Assembly (NCBI RefSeq): GCF_958298935.1
Contig: NC_084923.1
Location: forward strand, 36,610,501-36,674,500
Direction: 5' to 3'
Source: Phragmites australis
Lineage: Eukaryota > Streptophyta > Magnoliopsida > Poales > Poaceae
DNA: 64,000 bases
The notes under the pieces were generated by a model. That model was not told the DNA's origin. It saw only the letters and a list, made by a program, of their open reading frames with translations, and did not search any database. Position 1 is the stretch's first letter; each line of letters opens with the position of its first letter. A program made the position numbers and the translations under genes. Positions 22,801 to 34,300 of the stretch are shown piece after piece.

Positions 22801-25800
22801 CTCAAAAGTGTGTAAGTGCTTGATCAACATGGCAACATGGAGGCTGTCACCTGGTAATGCGGGTGATGAAATCACGACTCGTGGGGAAAGATGGCCAAAC
22901 TCTGCAGAGTATAAACCTGATCGATCAGCTATGCTCACGGTCAAGAGCGGCTTGGACTTCTTCTTGATTAGTTGGGATCAGGGTTTGGTATGAATGGTCG
23001 GGTAGCCAGGTAATGGGATTACCTGGTGAGTCTTGGTAGTCGGATGGAATCCGATGAGCTATTTTTCTTGATATAGTTGTGTCTTTGCACTTAGTAAATA
23101 GGATGCCTATTGTTGGAGATTTAGGTCAACGTCGCGTAGTGCAATAAACCAGTGTCTAACCTTTCCTTGACTTAAGCCCCATAGCATGTTTTCCCTACAC
23201 TTGCGGAGTACATTTTTATACTCACACCTATTGTCCCTTCTCTTGCATTCTGCCGCAATTCAGAAGCCGTCAATGAAGCTGCAACCTTTGATGAAGACAA
23301 TTTTGACCCAGAGTTACTGTTCTAGGCTAGAGTGCCCCCCGGTTGACGCATGTGGATTATAGAAGTCCCACTGGTGTTGAAGATTTTTAGTTTCGCTGTG
23401 TTTTCTTTTAGACCCTTGGGTCCTTTTGTATTAAGTTAAATACATTATTGTAATAATGGTACTGTAATGATACACTGATGACGTAAATGCATATATGAAA
23501 CTTGATCCTGGTATACATGTGTTGTGCCCAGTTTTATACCTTTAAAACTGGGTGTTACAAGGAGGACCCGACCCAAGAAGGTGAGACATGTACCGACTAG
23601 TCCCGAGTAGCCATTAAGGAATATGCAGGCTTATTTATCATGAGTCATTTTTTATCCACATAAATCCTACCAAAGGTGGTGGACCAGAAGACCAAGCTTC
23701 TGTTCGACTCATCCCTCGAGTTCAATCGCTTGAATGTCCCGGTCCCCATCGTAGAGATGGAGGCCAATGCTCAGGAAATGATCTTATCGGTAAGCATCAC
23801 GAGCCTTCTTGTTTTCTCATTTCATCTTCTTTCCGAGTAGTCGTAAACCATGGTGGTGACTGTCATGAATCGTGAAGCTCCCCAGGCATGAGCAGTCCGA
23901 CCCGAAAGCCAAGAACGCGGGCGTTTAGAATGAGGACCTGGATGAGGTCCAGATCTAGGGGACCAGAGGCTCAAGTGGAAGTGGTGGTTGCGGTGCCACA
24001 TCGTAGGCTTTGTCCTACGTCAGCGACGAGGCGCTGGATGAGGATGACCTCTTAGCGAGCGTTGACTAGCCGGTTGATGTCTCTATTCCACTGATGTCAC
24101 CCATTTCTACTCCCACGACTCTTGCTTCACCCACAGCTCCTGAGGTCACAGGCTCGAATCCTCCGCTCACGGATCAAGCGTCAGCTCAGACAGCTGAAGA
24201 TCTGATCCGACTACGACCATTGCGGATTCGGTCGTGACCCCAGCACCAAGAACATCAGTCCTAACTCCAGTAAGTTTAAGCATTAAGAAAAATCCTTTGT
24301 AGCCATGATATTTGACTTCGAGTATGTTTAGGCACTGACTCAGGATTGTAGATAGGCAATCATTGTCGCGGGCACATCGAGCACCGCAACCCTAGCTACG
24401 CCAAAGGTAGGGATGGGAGGAGGTGACCCCGAGAAGGTAGCCAAGAGGGCAGCCTCCATGCTAGTCCTGCTAAGACCCTCGCTGGCCAGGCTAAGGACGT
24501 CTTTCCTATGTTGATAGGAGCACAAGATTCAAATCCTTTTCTCGCAAGTTGCTTAGAGCACCACCTCCTGCCCCTAAGTCTCAACCTTTCTAGATCCTAG
24601 ACGTCACATCCTCCAAGGGAAGTGGAAGCAAGCCCGGCGAGCCTCGAGCATCGGATGTCGACAGCCAGGAAGTGGATGTTGCAGCGCTTTTGGTAGCCAC
24701 GAAAAAGATGTTCGGGCTGCTTGACGACATGACCTGGAAGAAGATTGTTCAAGGAACGAGGGGTTGTGGCTTGGAGTTGGTCTTCACCTCCTTCACGGTA
24801 AGAATTTACACACAAGTTAGTCACTTAGTCAATGAAATAATAGGTATTGACATGATGTTTTGTAGTTGTCCGTGTTGTGTTTGAACAAACTTCACGATGA
24901 CACCGGTAAGGCTACTGCCTGAGTAGCCGAACTTGAGAAAGAAACTATCAAGATGCGTCATTAGCTCTCCCTGAAGGTTGCTAAAAAGGGGAAGACAAGC
25001 CTAGAGCTAGAGGGCCGAACAAAAGGTAAGCTCCCGATAACCCAGATATACCGCCTCTTCACCTTTTCGTTTTGAACGCGATGTCTTGTAGAACTCTTTG
25101 AGATCCATGATGCCTTGGCCCAAGAGGGGGCTCGGATGTCCGCATCGCGGCAACAACTTGTCACCGCCCTTGAAGTCTTCCAGGAAGCGCTCGGCGGAGA
25201 TGGGATCCAGGTGAAGCCTGTTGGAGACGTCGATACAGCCGGACTGGCCACCTGGGCGACCAAGCTTGCCGAGGCCTGCAGGGGGCTCCGAGGGAAGATT
25301 ATCGAGCACATCTCGAGCCAGGCCTGACGAGGCACGGAGAAAGCGGTCACCCAGGTGCTGGCCATACTGAAGGCGCACTGTGAGAACATCGACACTGATG
25401 TTATCCAGGAGGACTTCCCACAAGAGACAGATGAGGAGTCGACAAAGGAGGTGGAGGAGATCTCAGGCCGACCAGGGCTTATGTGGACACGATGGACTTT
25501 AGACTTGGGTCATTGCCTTAAATTTTCATCCTGTATTCTGTAATAAAGAACTTGATAGCTTGTTAGACTTTTAAGAGTTTTTATCTTTAAATTCTTTGCA
25601 TTCGATGAGGATACTTGGTGTTAAATGCGTTCGGCAGTATATCATGATATCCTTACTTACTTCTTCCTTTGATTAGTTTAGGACATGTTAGTCACTAGTC
25701 GGAGCGTTTATTATGGCTAGCATTATGTCTGCTTGAGTGGAAGGCATCATATCTCCCCGTCACGCATGGAGCGTGATAAGGAACCTTTTCGCAACCCCAA

Positions 25801-26399
25801 AGTCACAACACAACGATCCTTCCCTTCTCGTTAGAATCAGCTTTCAAAATGTATACAATATGTCATTTTCTATTTCTAGTACTAAGTGCTTGTTAAGCCC
25901 CGACTGCATAGTCGAAAAGGTCTTCCGGGTAGGCAATATAAATGGAAAAACGTAATAAAGTGAAGAAAGTTCATATTGCCTTTAGTTCATAGAAAAAGCT
26001 TTTTGCCGCCCCGAGTGCATTCATGGGATGAGGTTCCTGAGATGCGACTTATCCTGTTGTTGGGTATTATAATGCGCGAGAAGACGAGTAAGATAGAAAA
26101 AGAATTCAAACAACTTTCTAGGCAATATGATCTTTATTATTATGAATGTACTCTTAATACTTACACTTAGGACTTACAGAGCTAATTGACGATCCACGAG
26201 CTATTGTAGACCTAATATTTTAAACCTAGACGATGCTCAAGGGTAGCATAGTGCTATTACATGGGTTCTGAACTAGTCATGGAAACAGATCCCCAGGTAA
26301 TCGAGTTTTCTCGTCGAAGCATTATGGTCGTGATCATGATGTAGGCTTCTCATTCACCTTGACCCTTGAGCCCTTAGATTCGTTGTTGTGTCGGTGTTG

Positions 26400-28990
26400 A
26401 GATGTCATATCAAGACTTCACTTGTCGCAGTGAAGACCGGCCTTAGGGCAACCCTGGATGGTAATAACCCCTTCGAGTCTTAGGATCTTCACATAATGGT
26501 AAGCGTAGTGCATGGTAGCCATGAATTTGGACAAAGTTAGTTGTCCTAAGATGGTGTTGTACGCTGTCTCAAAGTAGACCACATCGAATAAAATATTTTC
26601 TGTCCGGAAGTTGTCATGCTTCGCGAAGGTTACGCGGAGTGATATCTTGCTGATGGGAGTGGCCGAGGATCTAGGTACTATGCCGTGAAAGGATTGCGTT
26701 ACTGGTTTGATGCAAGATCATGAGATCTACATAGCTTCGAGTGCGCCCGTAAAGAGGATGTTGAGGGAACTTCCTCCATCGATAAGCACTCGGGAGACCT
26801 TGCAATTGTTATCATAGGCTCAAGCACTATCAGGAAGCAGCCTAGCCGTACAAAGTTCTCTAGGTAGTCGTCCTGACCAAAGGAAATCTTGACATTCTAC
26901 CACTTAATGGTCTGGAAACCCTTAGGAAGAGCAGCTAAGACTTCTCGGTCCACCATCTTGTACTGCCACTTGGACTCATAGGATGCAGAACCACCGAACA
27001 TGTGGTCGACAGTCCTCTCATCCGGTTGGAAAGACATCGGGTCCGAGTCATCCTCGCTGCTGCACCTGTGTCTTCTTTCCCTTGACCGCTTTATTGATCT
27101 TGGCATTAACCATCTTCTTCCAGAGACGGCACTCGTAGAGGCTATGATTGTCAATGTGGTGGATATTGCACCAAGGCTTACCGTTGCGTTCTTCGGTGCC
27201 TGATGTGTAGCTCTTGCCCTAGGATAAACTGGAGCGCTTATCAAGATGGGTATTGGGCAGATTTGCAAAAACTTTATCGACTTTGGCTTTTATGGCCTTA
27301 CCTCCCTTGGAGTTGTTCTTGCGCTTGCTCTTGGCCATGTCGTTGTCGAGCTTGGGTTGCGGTCGCTTGATGCCCTATGCCTTCTCCTTGATGAAGAGGA
27401 GCATCTCTTCGGCCTTGGCAGCCATATCAACGATCTTCATGAGCTCTTTGAACATCCCCGGCTCCTTCCTGGTGACGTCTTCAACACATCGTTGGCTCTT
27501 AACCCCCTGAGTGAATGCTTGAATGACATCATAGTCGCTAATCTTGAGGATGGTATTTCAGGTGTTGCTGAAATGGTGCACAAACTTGCGCAAGGTTTTT
27601 TATCCGTCTGCTCGTAATGATAGATATCATTTTTCATGCCAGAGCGAATGTACGTATCCTGGAAGTTAGCTTGAAATACATCGCAGAGCTTCTCCTACGA
27701 GTAGATTGTTCCTAGCGATAAGTTGGTCAGGCAGGTTTTGGCTGTCCCTTCAAGGGTTGTGGAGAGGTAATATTCTATTACCCTCTCGTTTTACCAACCG
27801 CTTGGATAACTGTGGTATAGATATTGAGGAACTCAATGGGATTCATGCTCCCATTGTACTTCTCAATCGACCCAAGGCGCAACCTTGCCGGCCAATTCAC
27901 ATTCCTTAGATCCGAAGAGAAGGTCGAGCACTCGTTGATGGCACCTTGCTTGACCTAGGTGGCCTCGGGTGTCTTATCCACAGGGGTCGGAGATCGGCCT
28001 CGGCTAGAGTGGTTCCAGGATGTCCTCTGACCATATCGTCGAGGAGTAGTCGATGCCTCATCAGGGGTCTTCGAGCGCCTCCTCTTGTTGATAGCTTTAC
28101 ACAAGTCATTGATCGAATGACCTATGACTGGCGAAGTCTTACAGTGGTTAGTTGCTCATTTGTCTTCTAGGCTATTTTATTCTGGGGATTACGTCTCCCT
28201 GAGCCCGATCCATCACGAGAGAGGGCGGTGCGGGACTTCCCCCGATTAGAGCTATTCTCAACTATGTGCAGATGGGAGTTCTCAGCCTGGATGAGAGCCT
28301 CCTTTGTCATGCCAGTCACCGAGTTTATCTAGCCCTTGCCAGCTGGGGTTGTCATATCAGTAGTCTGAGGGCTCATGAGAGCCTCTTGTAGAAGGAGGAA
28401 CATCTGCGTCATTGAAAATCTATAGCGTTGAGCACCCTGCTAATGGTCAGGAGATTGTAAACCCTACGCTCTGTTAGGGTTTTAGATTGGGGAGATGTGG
28501 TCAGCGAAAGTTGGCCGTTGCTTAGAACCGGAGCTGCATGGATCTATGTGTTTGTAGGATTGTTATCATGATTGACCAGACTGTCATCACCGTTTTCGAT
28601 GGCAAAGATTTCTTAGGGGTAATCTCCACCAGAGGAGGAGTCTAGATCCATCATGGATTTGTCCGGGTAGGTATCTTGACAATCCATATTGTCGGAAGCT
28701 GTGGGGGTGGATCCCGACTTATGGTGAATATCGCATTCACGATTGTCTTGGTAGTCAAGTGGTTCAAACTCAATGTCATAGTCCTTGGCTCATTGATTCT
28801 CAAAGCGACTTACCTCGTCGTCGGAATCATCCTCAGATAGTTCTTCATCGAGGTTTACCCGATCGATCACCGGCGCATCGGTTGAAAGGGCGAAGTTATC
28901 GTAGAAGCCCTTATCCGAGAAGTTAGTCCTTGGTGCAGGCTTGGGCGAGGTCGATGACATATCGTGTGTAGATTTTTCAACACATATTGT
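26400..28990 (-). pseudogene. Gag and protease remnants of the Tat-type element
   Basis: Reading leftward, a short N-terminal frame begins at about 28993 (MTICVEKSTHDMSSTSPKP). Gag pieces follow near 27637-27437. A pre-protease linker follows at 27268-26897, with DERTVDHMFGGSASYESKWQ. Aspartic protease signature LIDGGSSLNILF is at about 26754-26795. The typical downstream protease-region motif FHGIV and ILGQLTL-like sequence extend to about 26420. Stops and frameshifts break the frame in many places. Polymerase domains that should follow are missing. Confidence 0.7.
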
Positions 28991-29002
28991 CATGATCCCT
29001 GC

Positions 29003-29013
29003 GGACGGTGCCA
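29003..29013 (-). other. Primer-binding site of the Tat-type element
   Basis: Five bases inside the LTR end, the minus strand reads TGGCACCGTCC. This is close to the TGGCGCCGTC-type primer-binding site common to grass gypsy elements. Confidence 0.65.
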
Positions 29014-29018
29014 GCTAT

Positions 29019-29548
29019 CGACGATTGGTGAACCACTGATCTTACAAACTTGTAAATAAGATAGGGGATGCTTTTAGTAGACGAATCAACGAACACACAT
29101 AGAGTTTTTTTAACATGTTCAGTCATCCCTTAGGATAACAGTCTTGCATCTTGTATTGATCTTTGAGACCGTCACAAGGGGTGTGTGGCTAGACTTGATG
29201 GATCTAACCTAGTTGGAAGGCTTCCTTGCATGCAGTCGTGGGAGATACTAATACATATCTAACTGCGAAAGGCTTGGTAAATGCAGAGCTTCCGCATGCT
29301 TCAATTGCGTGAAATGGCTTGTGTTGGATTGTCTCTATTTGTCTGGAATTTGTCTGAAATTGTTAGGGTGTACGGTCTTTGGAGTCTTTTCTTTCTATTC
29401 TTAAAGATAAACTTTTTTTGATTATGAGATATCCTGGGTACCTGCAGGCGGTTTCCACGCGTCTAGGGATTTCTTTCCCGGAGATAAAAATATACTCTGA
29501 GAAAGATGAAAAATCATGAGGTATTCAAATATGATAATTATATACTAG
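29019..29548 (-). repeat. 5' LTR of the Tat-type element
   Basis: Counterpart of 11901-12449, with substitutions and small indels throughout. This indicates an old insertion. The terminal CA has decayed to CG-type bases at 29019-29020. The outer end near 29548 is approximate. Confidence 0.7.
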
Positions 29549-30007
29549 TTGGGTTTAGATCGGATGGGGCTCTACCACTTACATATTTTGAGGAAAGACC
29601 CTCCAGTCCCACTACATTGGGTGCTTCGACCCTTCTTCTCCAACCCATTGCTCTCTCTTGTCTCTCTCTAACACCTTCCGGCGTGCATGTGGGCAGCGCC
29701 GACAAGAGGTCAGCAATTGAGAAATTAAAGTATCATGGATGTGCTTGCAGATTACATCAAATTAAATATTCTGGAAAAAAAGGGTGTGCTTTCAGTTTCA
29801 GCAAGTCGATTTGACCATTCTGAAAATTGTCAAAGCCCAAGAGAATTACAAACATACAAAGTCTTTTTTGACTAATAAAACTAGAGATAAACACATATCT
29901 CATACGTAATCGTATTGTGTATGTAGTCGGATCACAATAGAACTCCTAGGCAGCCATCGTATACATCAAATTCGCCAACACCTAAAGTACGAAATACTAG
30001 CAAGTGC
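29549..30007. other. Intergenic, no feature recognised
   Basis: Sequence between the gypsy LTR and the gene fragment. Only short frames without recognisable domains are visible. Confidence 0.55.
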
Positions 30008-30530
30008 TTGCACGCACGGGCGGTGACGCCGCCAGACGATCGTGATCCGGAGGCCACGCCGACGTGCGCACATTCGGCTGACCTCCTCGAGATCGTTGCG
30101 AGCTCGATCAAACAAGATTCCGAGTACGGCCACGTCCTGCTCACCGCTGCGGATGGCATCGGCTGCTCTTTTCTTCTCCTCGCCGCGGATTTTACCAGGT
30201 TCCGCATCCTCACCTACGATGTTCGCACGGCGACGGCAGGGTTGATCGACCTCCCAACGGAGGGCTTGCCCCAGCTACTGCATCGGGATTAATCTCCACC
30301 TGGCATCGTCGCCGAAAGGGAGGCCGAGCTTGGTCGTCATGGACAAGCTCACGATACCCGTTTGGCTGCTACCTGGCAGCGCCGGTTGGGCACTGCACGC
30401 TGTGATCGACACGGAGACGGCTGTACGGTCTGTGGCAGGGAAATACGGTGAATTTCCGACAAAAACTTGTCATCACCTAAATGGACATCTGTTTCGTATC
30501 TATGATCGCAACATACGTGGAAGATCATAA
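30008..30530 (+). pseudogene. Frameshifted fragment of an unidentified grass gene
   Basis: Two adjacent frames read as one interrupted protein. 30008-30292 contains DLLEIVASSIKQDSEYGHVL and FRILTYDVRTATAGLIDLP. 30330-30530 continues, in the next frame, with SLVVMDKLTIPVWLL and WALHAVIDTE. The switch falls at 30285-30293, where a single extra base creates TAA. The pattern (hydrophobic beta-strand phrases ending VWLL...W..HAVID) resembles the large, poorly characterised DUF1618/F-box-associated families of grasses, but I cannot assign it firmly. It has no clear start or flanking exons, so a captured or decayed fragment is likely. Confidence 0.45.
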
Positions 30531-31331
30531 TGAATAGGCTTTGAATCTCAAAAAGACTGCTCGTACTTTCTGAGAGATAGATGCATAATCGCACCTGGCC
30601 ACGGCTAGCTGAGCAGGACTGGAACACAAAACAGCATTTAAATTATGAAACCCGGCAAAGGAGGCAACCAAGATATACAATCGAAGCAAGGAATCGGCAC
30701 CCAGGACGGTTGAAAATGTTCAAGCTCTACACGTCATCCAGATTCGACAGGCTATGCTTTTTTATCATAGATCAAACTTGTTTGTAGTTACAGAGTACAA
30801 TAGCTGTACCCCAGCTAGAATTAGCAAGCTTATATGTGAGGTACAAGAAATGGTTAATCTTTCGGTTTACCAAAGGCAAGTAAATTGTTTATACTTCACA
30901 GTTCGTACGGGACGCTCCAAATTCATATATGTATACTAATTACTAAGTTTGATTACTGAAAATAGCTAATATCATGTAACTTGACACAACAGCAAGAAGT
31001 TCCTTACAGCGATTTGCAGAGCACCTGAGGCGTCGAGAGAAGAATGAATCCTTCACAGGAAAGGATCTTCTTGACTCTAAATAGATTTGCCGAGCATACA
31101 ACCAAAATCCAACAATTACATCAAAACAAAAATATTGATCTATTAAGCACTGTTATAATACACAGAGTTACAACTGTATAAGCAGAAACATAAGTTCCTC
31201 AAAGCTGGAATTTTCTGCAGCAACATAAGGAGAAGATATGTTGCTTCAGTTCTCAAGTAGAGGAACCAAATGACTCATAGCTATGCCTGCATATCTCGTC
31301 ATCAATATGCCAAATTTTGGTGCTAGACCGA
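30531..31331 (-). other. KxDL gene 3' flank and probable 3' UTR
   Basis: AT-rich sequence downstream of the KxDL stop codon on the minus strand. Part of 31000-31331 is probably the 3' UTR, but no clear polyadenylation site could be chosen. No other gene is visible. Confidence 0.45.
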
Positions 31332-34300
31332 CTAATCCAGAGGACTTTCAAGGTCTGGTCTTTGGTCCATCGTCTTTGCCATTGCACCATCAGGGAAAGC
31401 ATCCGGATAAGTGGCCGCTAGCCTCGCTTTCATCCCTCTACAATTAGGGCGTAAGACGAAAGTTTGCTTAGCTGGAAATCTATTTTCTAATTAAAATTTT
31501 GAATGGGCACTAGGGGATAAGAGAGACCAAGCACATGGAGACAGTGGCACCAGAAATTTAATAGGGAGATGGAAACAGTCAAACATCAGTTGATAATTTC
31601 GAAAAATGGCATAGGGACACTACCTTAGCTTTGTGAAAATATGGTCAAGATCAGCCTTCATGGACTTGAGAAGGCGGGTTTTACTGGCAAAATCACTAGA
31701 CACCTCTGCAAAGCATTGCTCGGAATACTCATTAAAATGTGTAAGAACAGCATTGCCATCTTGCAATCGCCCCAGTCTGCAATCAAAATAGCAATGATCA
31801 TTACTGGAAAATGGAAAGTAAGACAAAAGACAACTTTTTCTGCAACTTCCACTGCCAAACAGAAGATATGCATCACTTTTTTGAACGAAGGTTATGCATC
31901 ACTTCAGCCGTTAGTTTTGCTCATACGTCTAACAACATAGTACAGGACATCCCGCATGTTTCAGTAACTGAATTTCTCTCAGTATAAGAGTGATAAATAT
32001 TTTATCAACAACACATACAAATGTATAATTTTTAAGAAACATTATAGTGGTTAGAATCTTAAGAGAAAGGGGGAAGATATGCTGGCTTTGCATCACAGCA
32101 TGGACTAACCGAGATGACCAGCATTTGCTGTGTAATAGCAACGACAGAATTTCAAGGTGGAGACTAATCTACAGGATGACAAATGATTTGAAGTGTCTCC
32201 ATCTCCTATGTCAGCTCACTGAATTGAGGTAGGCCAGTCAGTATAAATTAGAGCATAGTCCATGAAAAGGGGGAACTACAATGCATCACAAGTCTATGTC
32301 GAAAAATAGACAAGATTTATGATTCGGTTTTTTTGAGTAATATCAGTAGCTGTAGGGAATCGAGAACATCCTAAAAGGAGGTGTGAATTAGGATACTTAA
32401 AAACTATTGGCTCCAAAACTTTCACAAGATAAGCCTATATCAATTTCTATCTAAATATACTCTAAACTTATCTAATGTGTCTACTCTACCGCTTAAGAGA
32501 ATTGCAAGGTAAATTGCAAGTAAGTAAATGCGGAAACGTAAATAAAGTAGAGAGACAAACTCGGCACGAGGGATTTTTATCCCGTGGTATCGGTGGCACA
32601 CAAGCCACCCCTAGTTCACGTTAGAGCTCCACAAAGGATATGCTCCCAGTCGCTAAGTCTCTTCCGATCACGGCTCTTGAGATACCAAGTCTCCAAAACA
32701 AGGCCTTAAGCACGATGAGCCATCAAACCATCAAGGCGAGGTCTCACCACTAACCTCTCTTCCGGTCACTTGTACCCCGTCTTCACTTCGGAGCTTTAGT
32801 TACAAAGACAAGAGCATCCGCGTTCCCGCACAATCCTCTTGTCGCTGCTCTACACCAAGTCGGAGGGTCAACAAGTTACCGGCGAGTCACAAAGACTCCA
32901 AGGTGTCGGCGTACCTCTTGGTACACGTTTGGATCACTCCTTGATCCGCACTCTAGGTTGCAGCACCTAGCAGCTCTTCTCTCTAGGCCTATAAGCACTA
33001 ATCATTTACTAATAGTGTGCTTAATCGCCTTAGATGAACACTTTATACTCTTGAATGGCTTGGATGTCTTCTTAGGTGTACAAGGGTTTCTCTGGACTCC
33101 AGCAACTCCAAATGAATGAGTGGAGGGGCATTTATAACCTCAACCCCGCAGACCAGCTGTTATCCTAACGGCTCAAATATTCTGTGAACACCGGATCATC
33201 CGGTGTTAACAGAGGTACAAGCACCGGATCATCCGGTGTGTACATTTTCAGAAACTAGCCGTTAGAACTCAACTTAGAGTTCTTCTGAACACCAGATACT
33301 TCAGTGTATACATCATCTTCATCACCGGATTATCCGGTGAGTTATCCTAAGCCAAATCGTGCCAAGCTTCTTCTCTGCACAAAATACTCTGGTGTGCATT
33401 GTCTTCATCACAAGACCTTCCTGTGTGTAGAATTTCTTCTTTTCTGGGTTTTGCACACACTCTGTTAAATGCTCCGGTGAAGCCTCCGGTGTGCTATCCA
33501 TCTCATCACCGGATCATCAAATGCCTTATAATCCATTTCCTCCGAAAATACGAAGCTTCTGTTAAATAGTCCGATGTACATCTCTTCTGATCGCCAGACC
33601 TTCCGGTGAGTACAATCCACTCTGACTCCTTCTGACAGAATTGCTCCGACGTGTACACTCTTTATCACCGGATATCTGGTGAGGCAAACTGCCTTTAGAC
33701 ATAATACTCCGGTGAGTACAATTCTTTCAGTGCCAGACCTTCCGATGAGAACAATTTCTCTGAGAGTTTCTCCAATTCAATCAACTTTGTCCCGACTGCG
33801 GTGGCTTCTTGATGTATTGCATCCCTGAGACCTACTAACATATATTCTTGACAAACTTGTTAGTCCCATTAACTATATTGTCATTAATCACTAAAATCAC
33901 AATCATAGACTAATAGGGTCATTTTCGCTACAGCAACATCCTATGTCAAAAAAATGAACAAAATTTTTGATTCAAATTTACACAATGGTCAAACTTGTAA
34001 CTTGTAAGCACCTATGATTTGCCATTATAGTAATCATGAATATCCTATGTAGCAATATCTCTAGTTAATGAATAACCAGGGAAACACAAAAACCATGTTC
34101 TACCTACATGAAGACTAAGCAAGATTAGAATCCTTAACCAAGTACTTTTGTACCAGCCATTGTGTTCCGTAAGTTTCGTAGAGTCATTGAACATAGTCAA
34201 TTACCCACCTATCCCACTAATAACATGGGCAACTAATCATACAGCTATATCAAGGAAATCAGATCAAGAACAATGATGGCATGGATAAGGATGGATAAGG

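Larger units (their letters stand above)
13883..23559. mobile_element. Solo LTR (~3.06 kb) of a Tekay/del-like gypsy element, interrupted
   Basis: The ends are TGTAACACCCT and GGGTGTTACA, with a perfect 5-bp target duplication AGGAG (13878-13882 and 23560-23564). The unit itself is 13883-14260 plus 20882-23559. The middle is a second LTR-like insertion. Long LTRs with TGTAACACCC ends are typical of the Tekay/del group. The part 20882-21870 is GC-rich with unconvincing open frames, and the rest is AT-rich. No internal coding region of a retrotransposon was found, so a solo LTR is the simplest reading. Confidence 0.65.
13126..25540 (+). pseudogene. Antisense extra ORF of the Tat-type element (Transposase_28-like protein), interrupted
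   Basis: The remnant starts around MGRKKIEKVESS at 13126. At about 13380-13660 it carries sequence typical of the grass 'putative gypsy type transposon' domain: FYGLELIYLN, HLCETFIYL, SLDLFRYFF, GGTRFHLQ and WNKRWFY. The ORF is interrupted at 13882 by a nested LTR unit and resumes at 23565. Its C-terminal part at 25090-25540 contains a helical segment with WATKLAEACRGLRGKIIEHI. A stop at about 13196 and several frame changes show decay. Despite the domain name it is not a DNA transposase; it is carried on the strand opposite gag-pol. Function in these elements is unknown. Confidence 0.6.
11901..29548 (-). mobile_element. Old Tat-type Ty3/gypsy element with antisense extra ORF, pol deleted
   Basis: Diverged direct repeats at 11901-12449 and 29019-29548 are the LTRs. 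Inside the right LTR, the minus strand has a primer-binding site TGGCACCGTCC, then gag and protease remnants read leftward (28990 to about 26400). A converging plus-strand extra ORF (13126 to about 25540) lies beside the left LTR. An antisense extra ORF between pol and 3' LTR is a known feature of the grass Tat lineage. Reverse transcriptase, RNase H and integrase are absent: only ~0.9 kb lies between protease and the extra ORF. After removing the nested insertion 13883-23559, the element is about 8 kb. No convincing target duplication remains. Confidence 0.75.
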
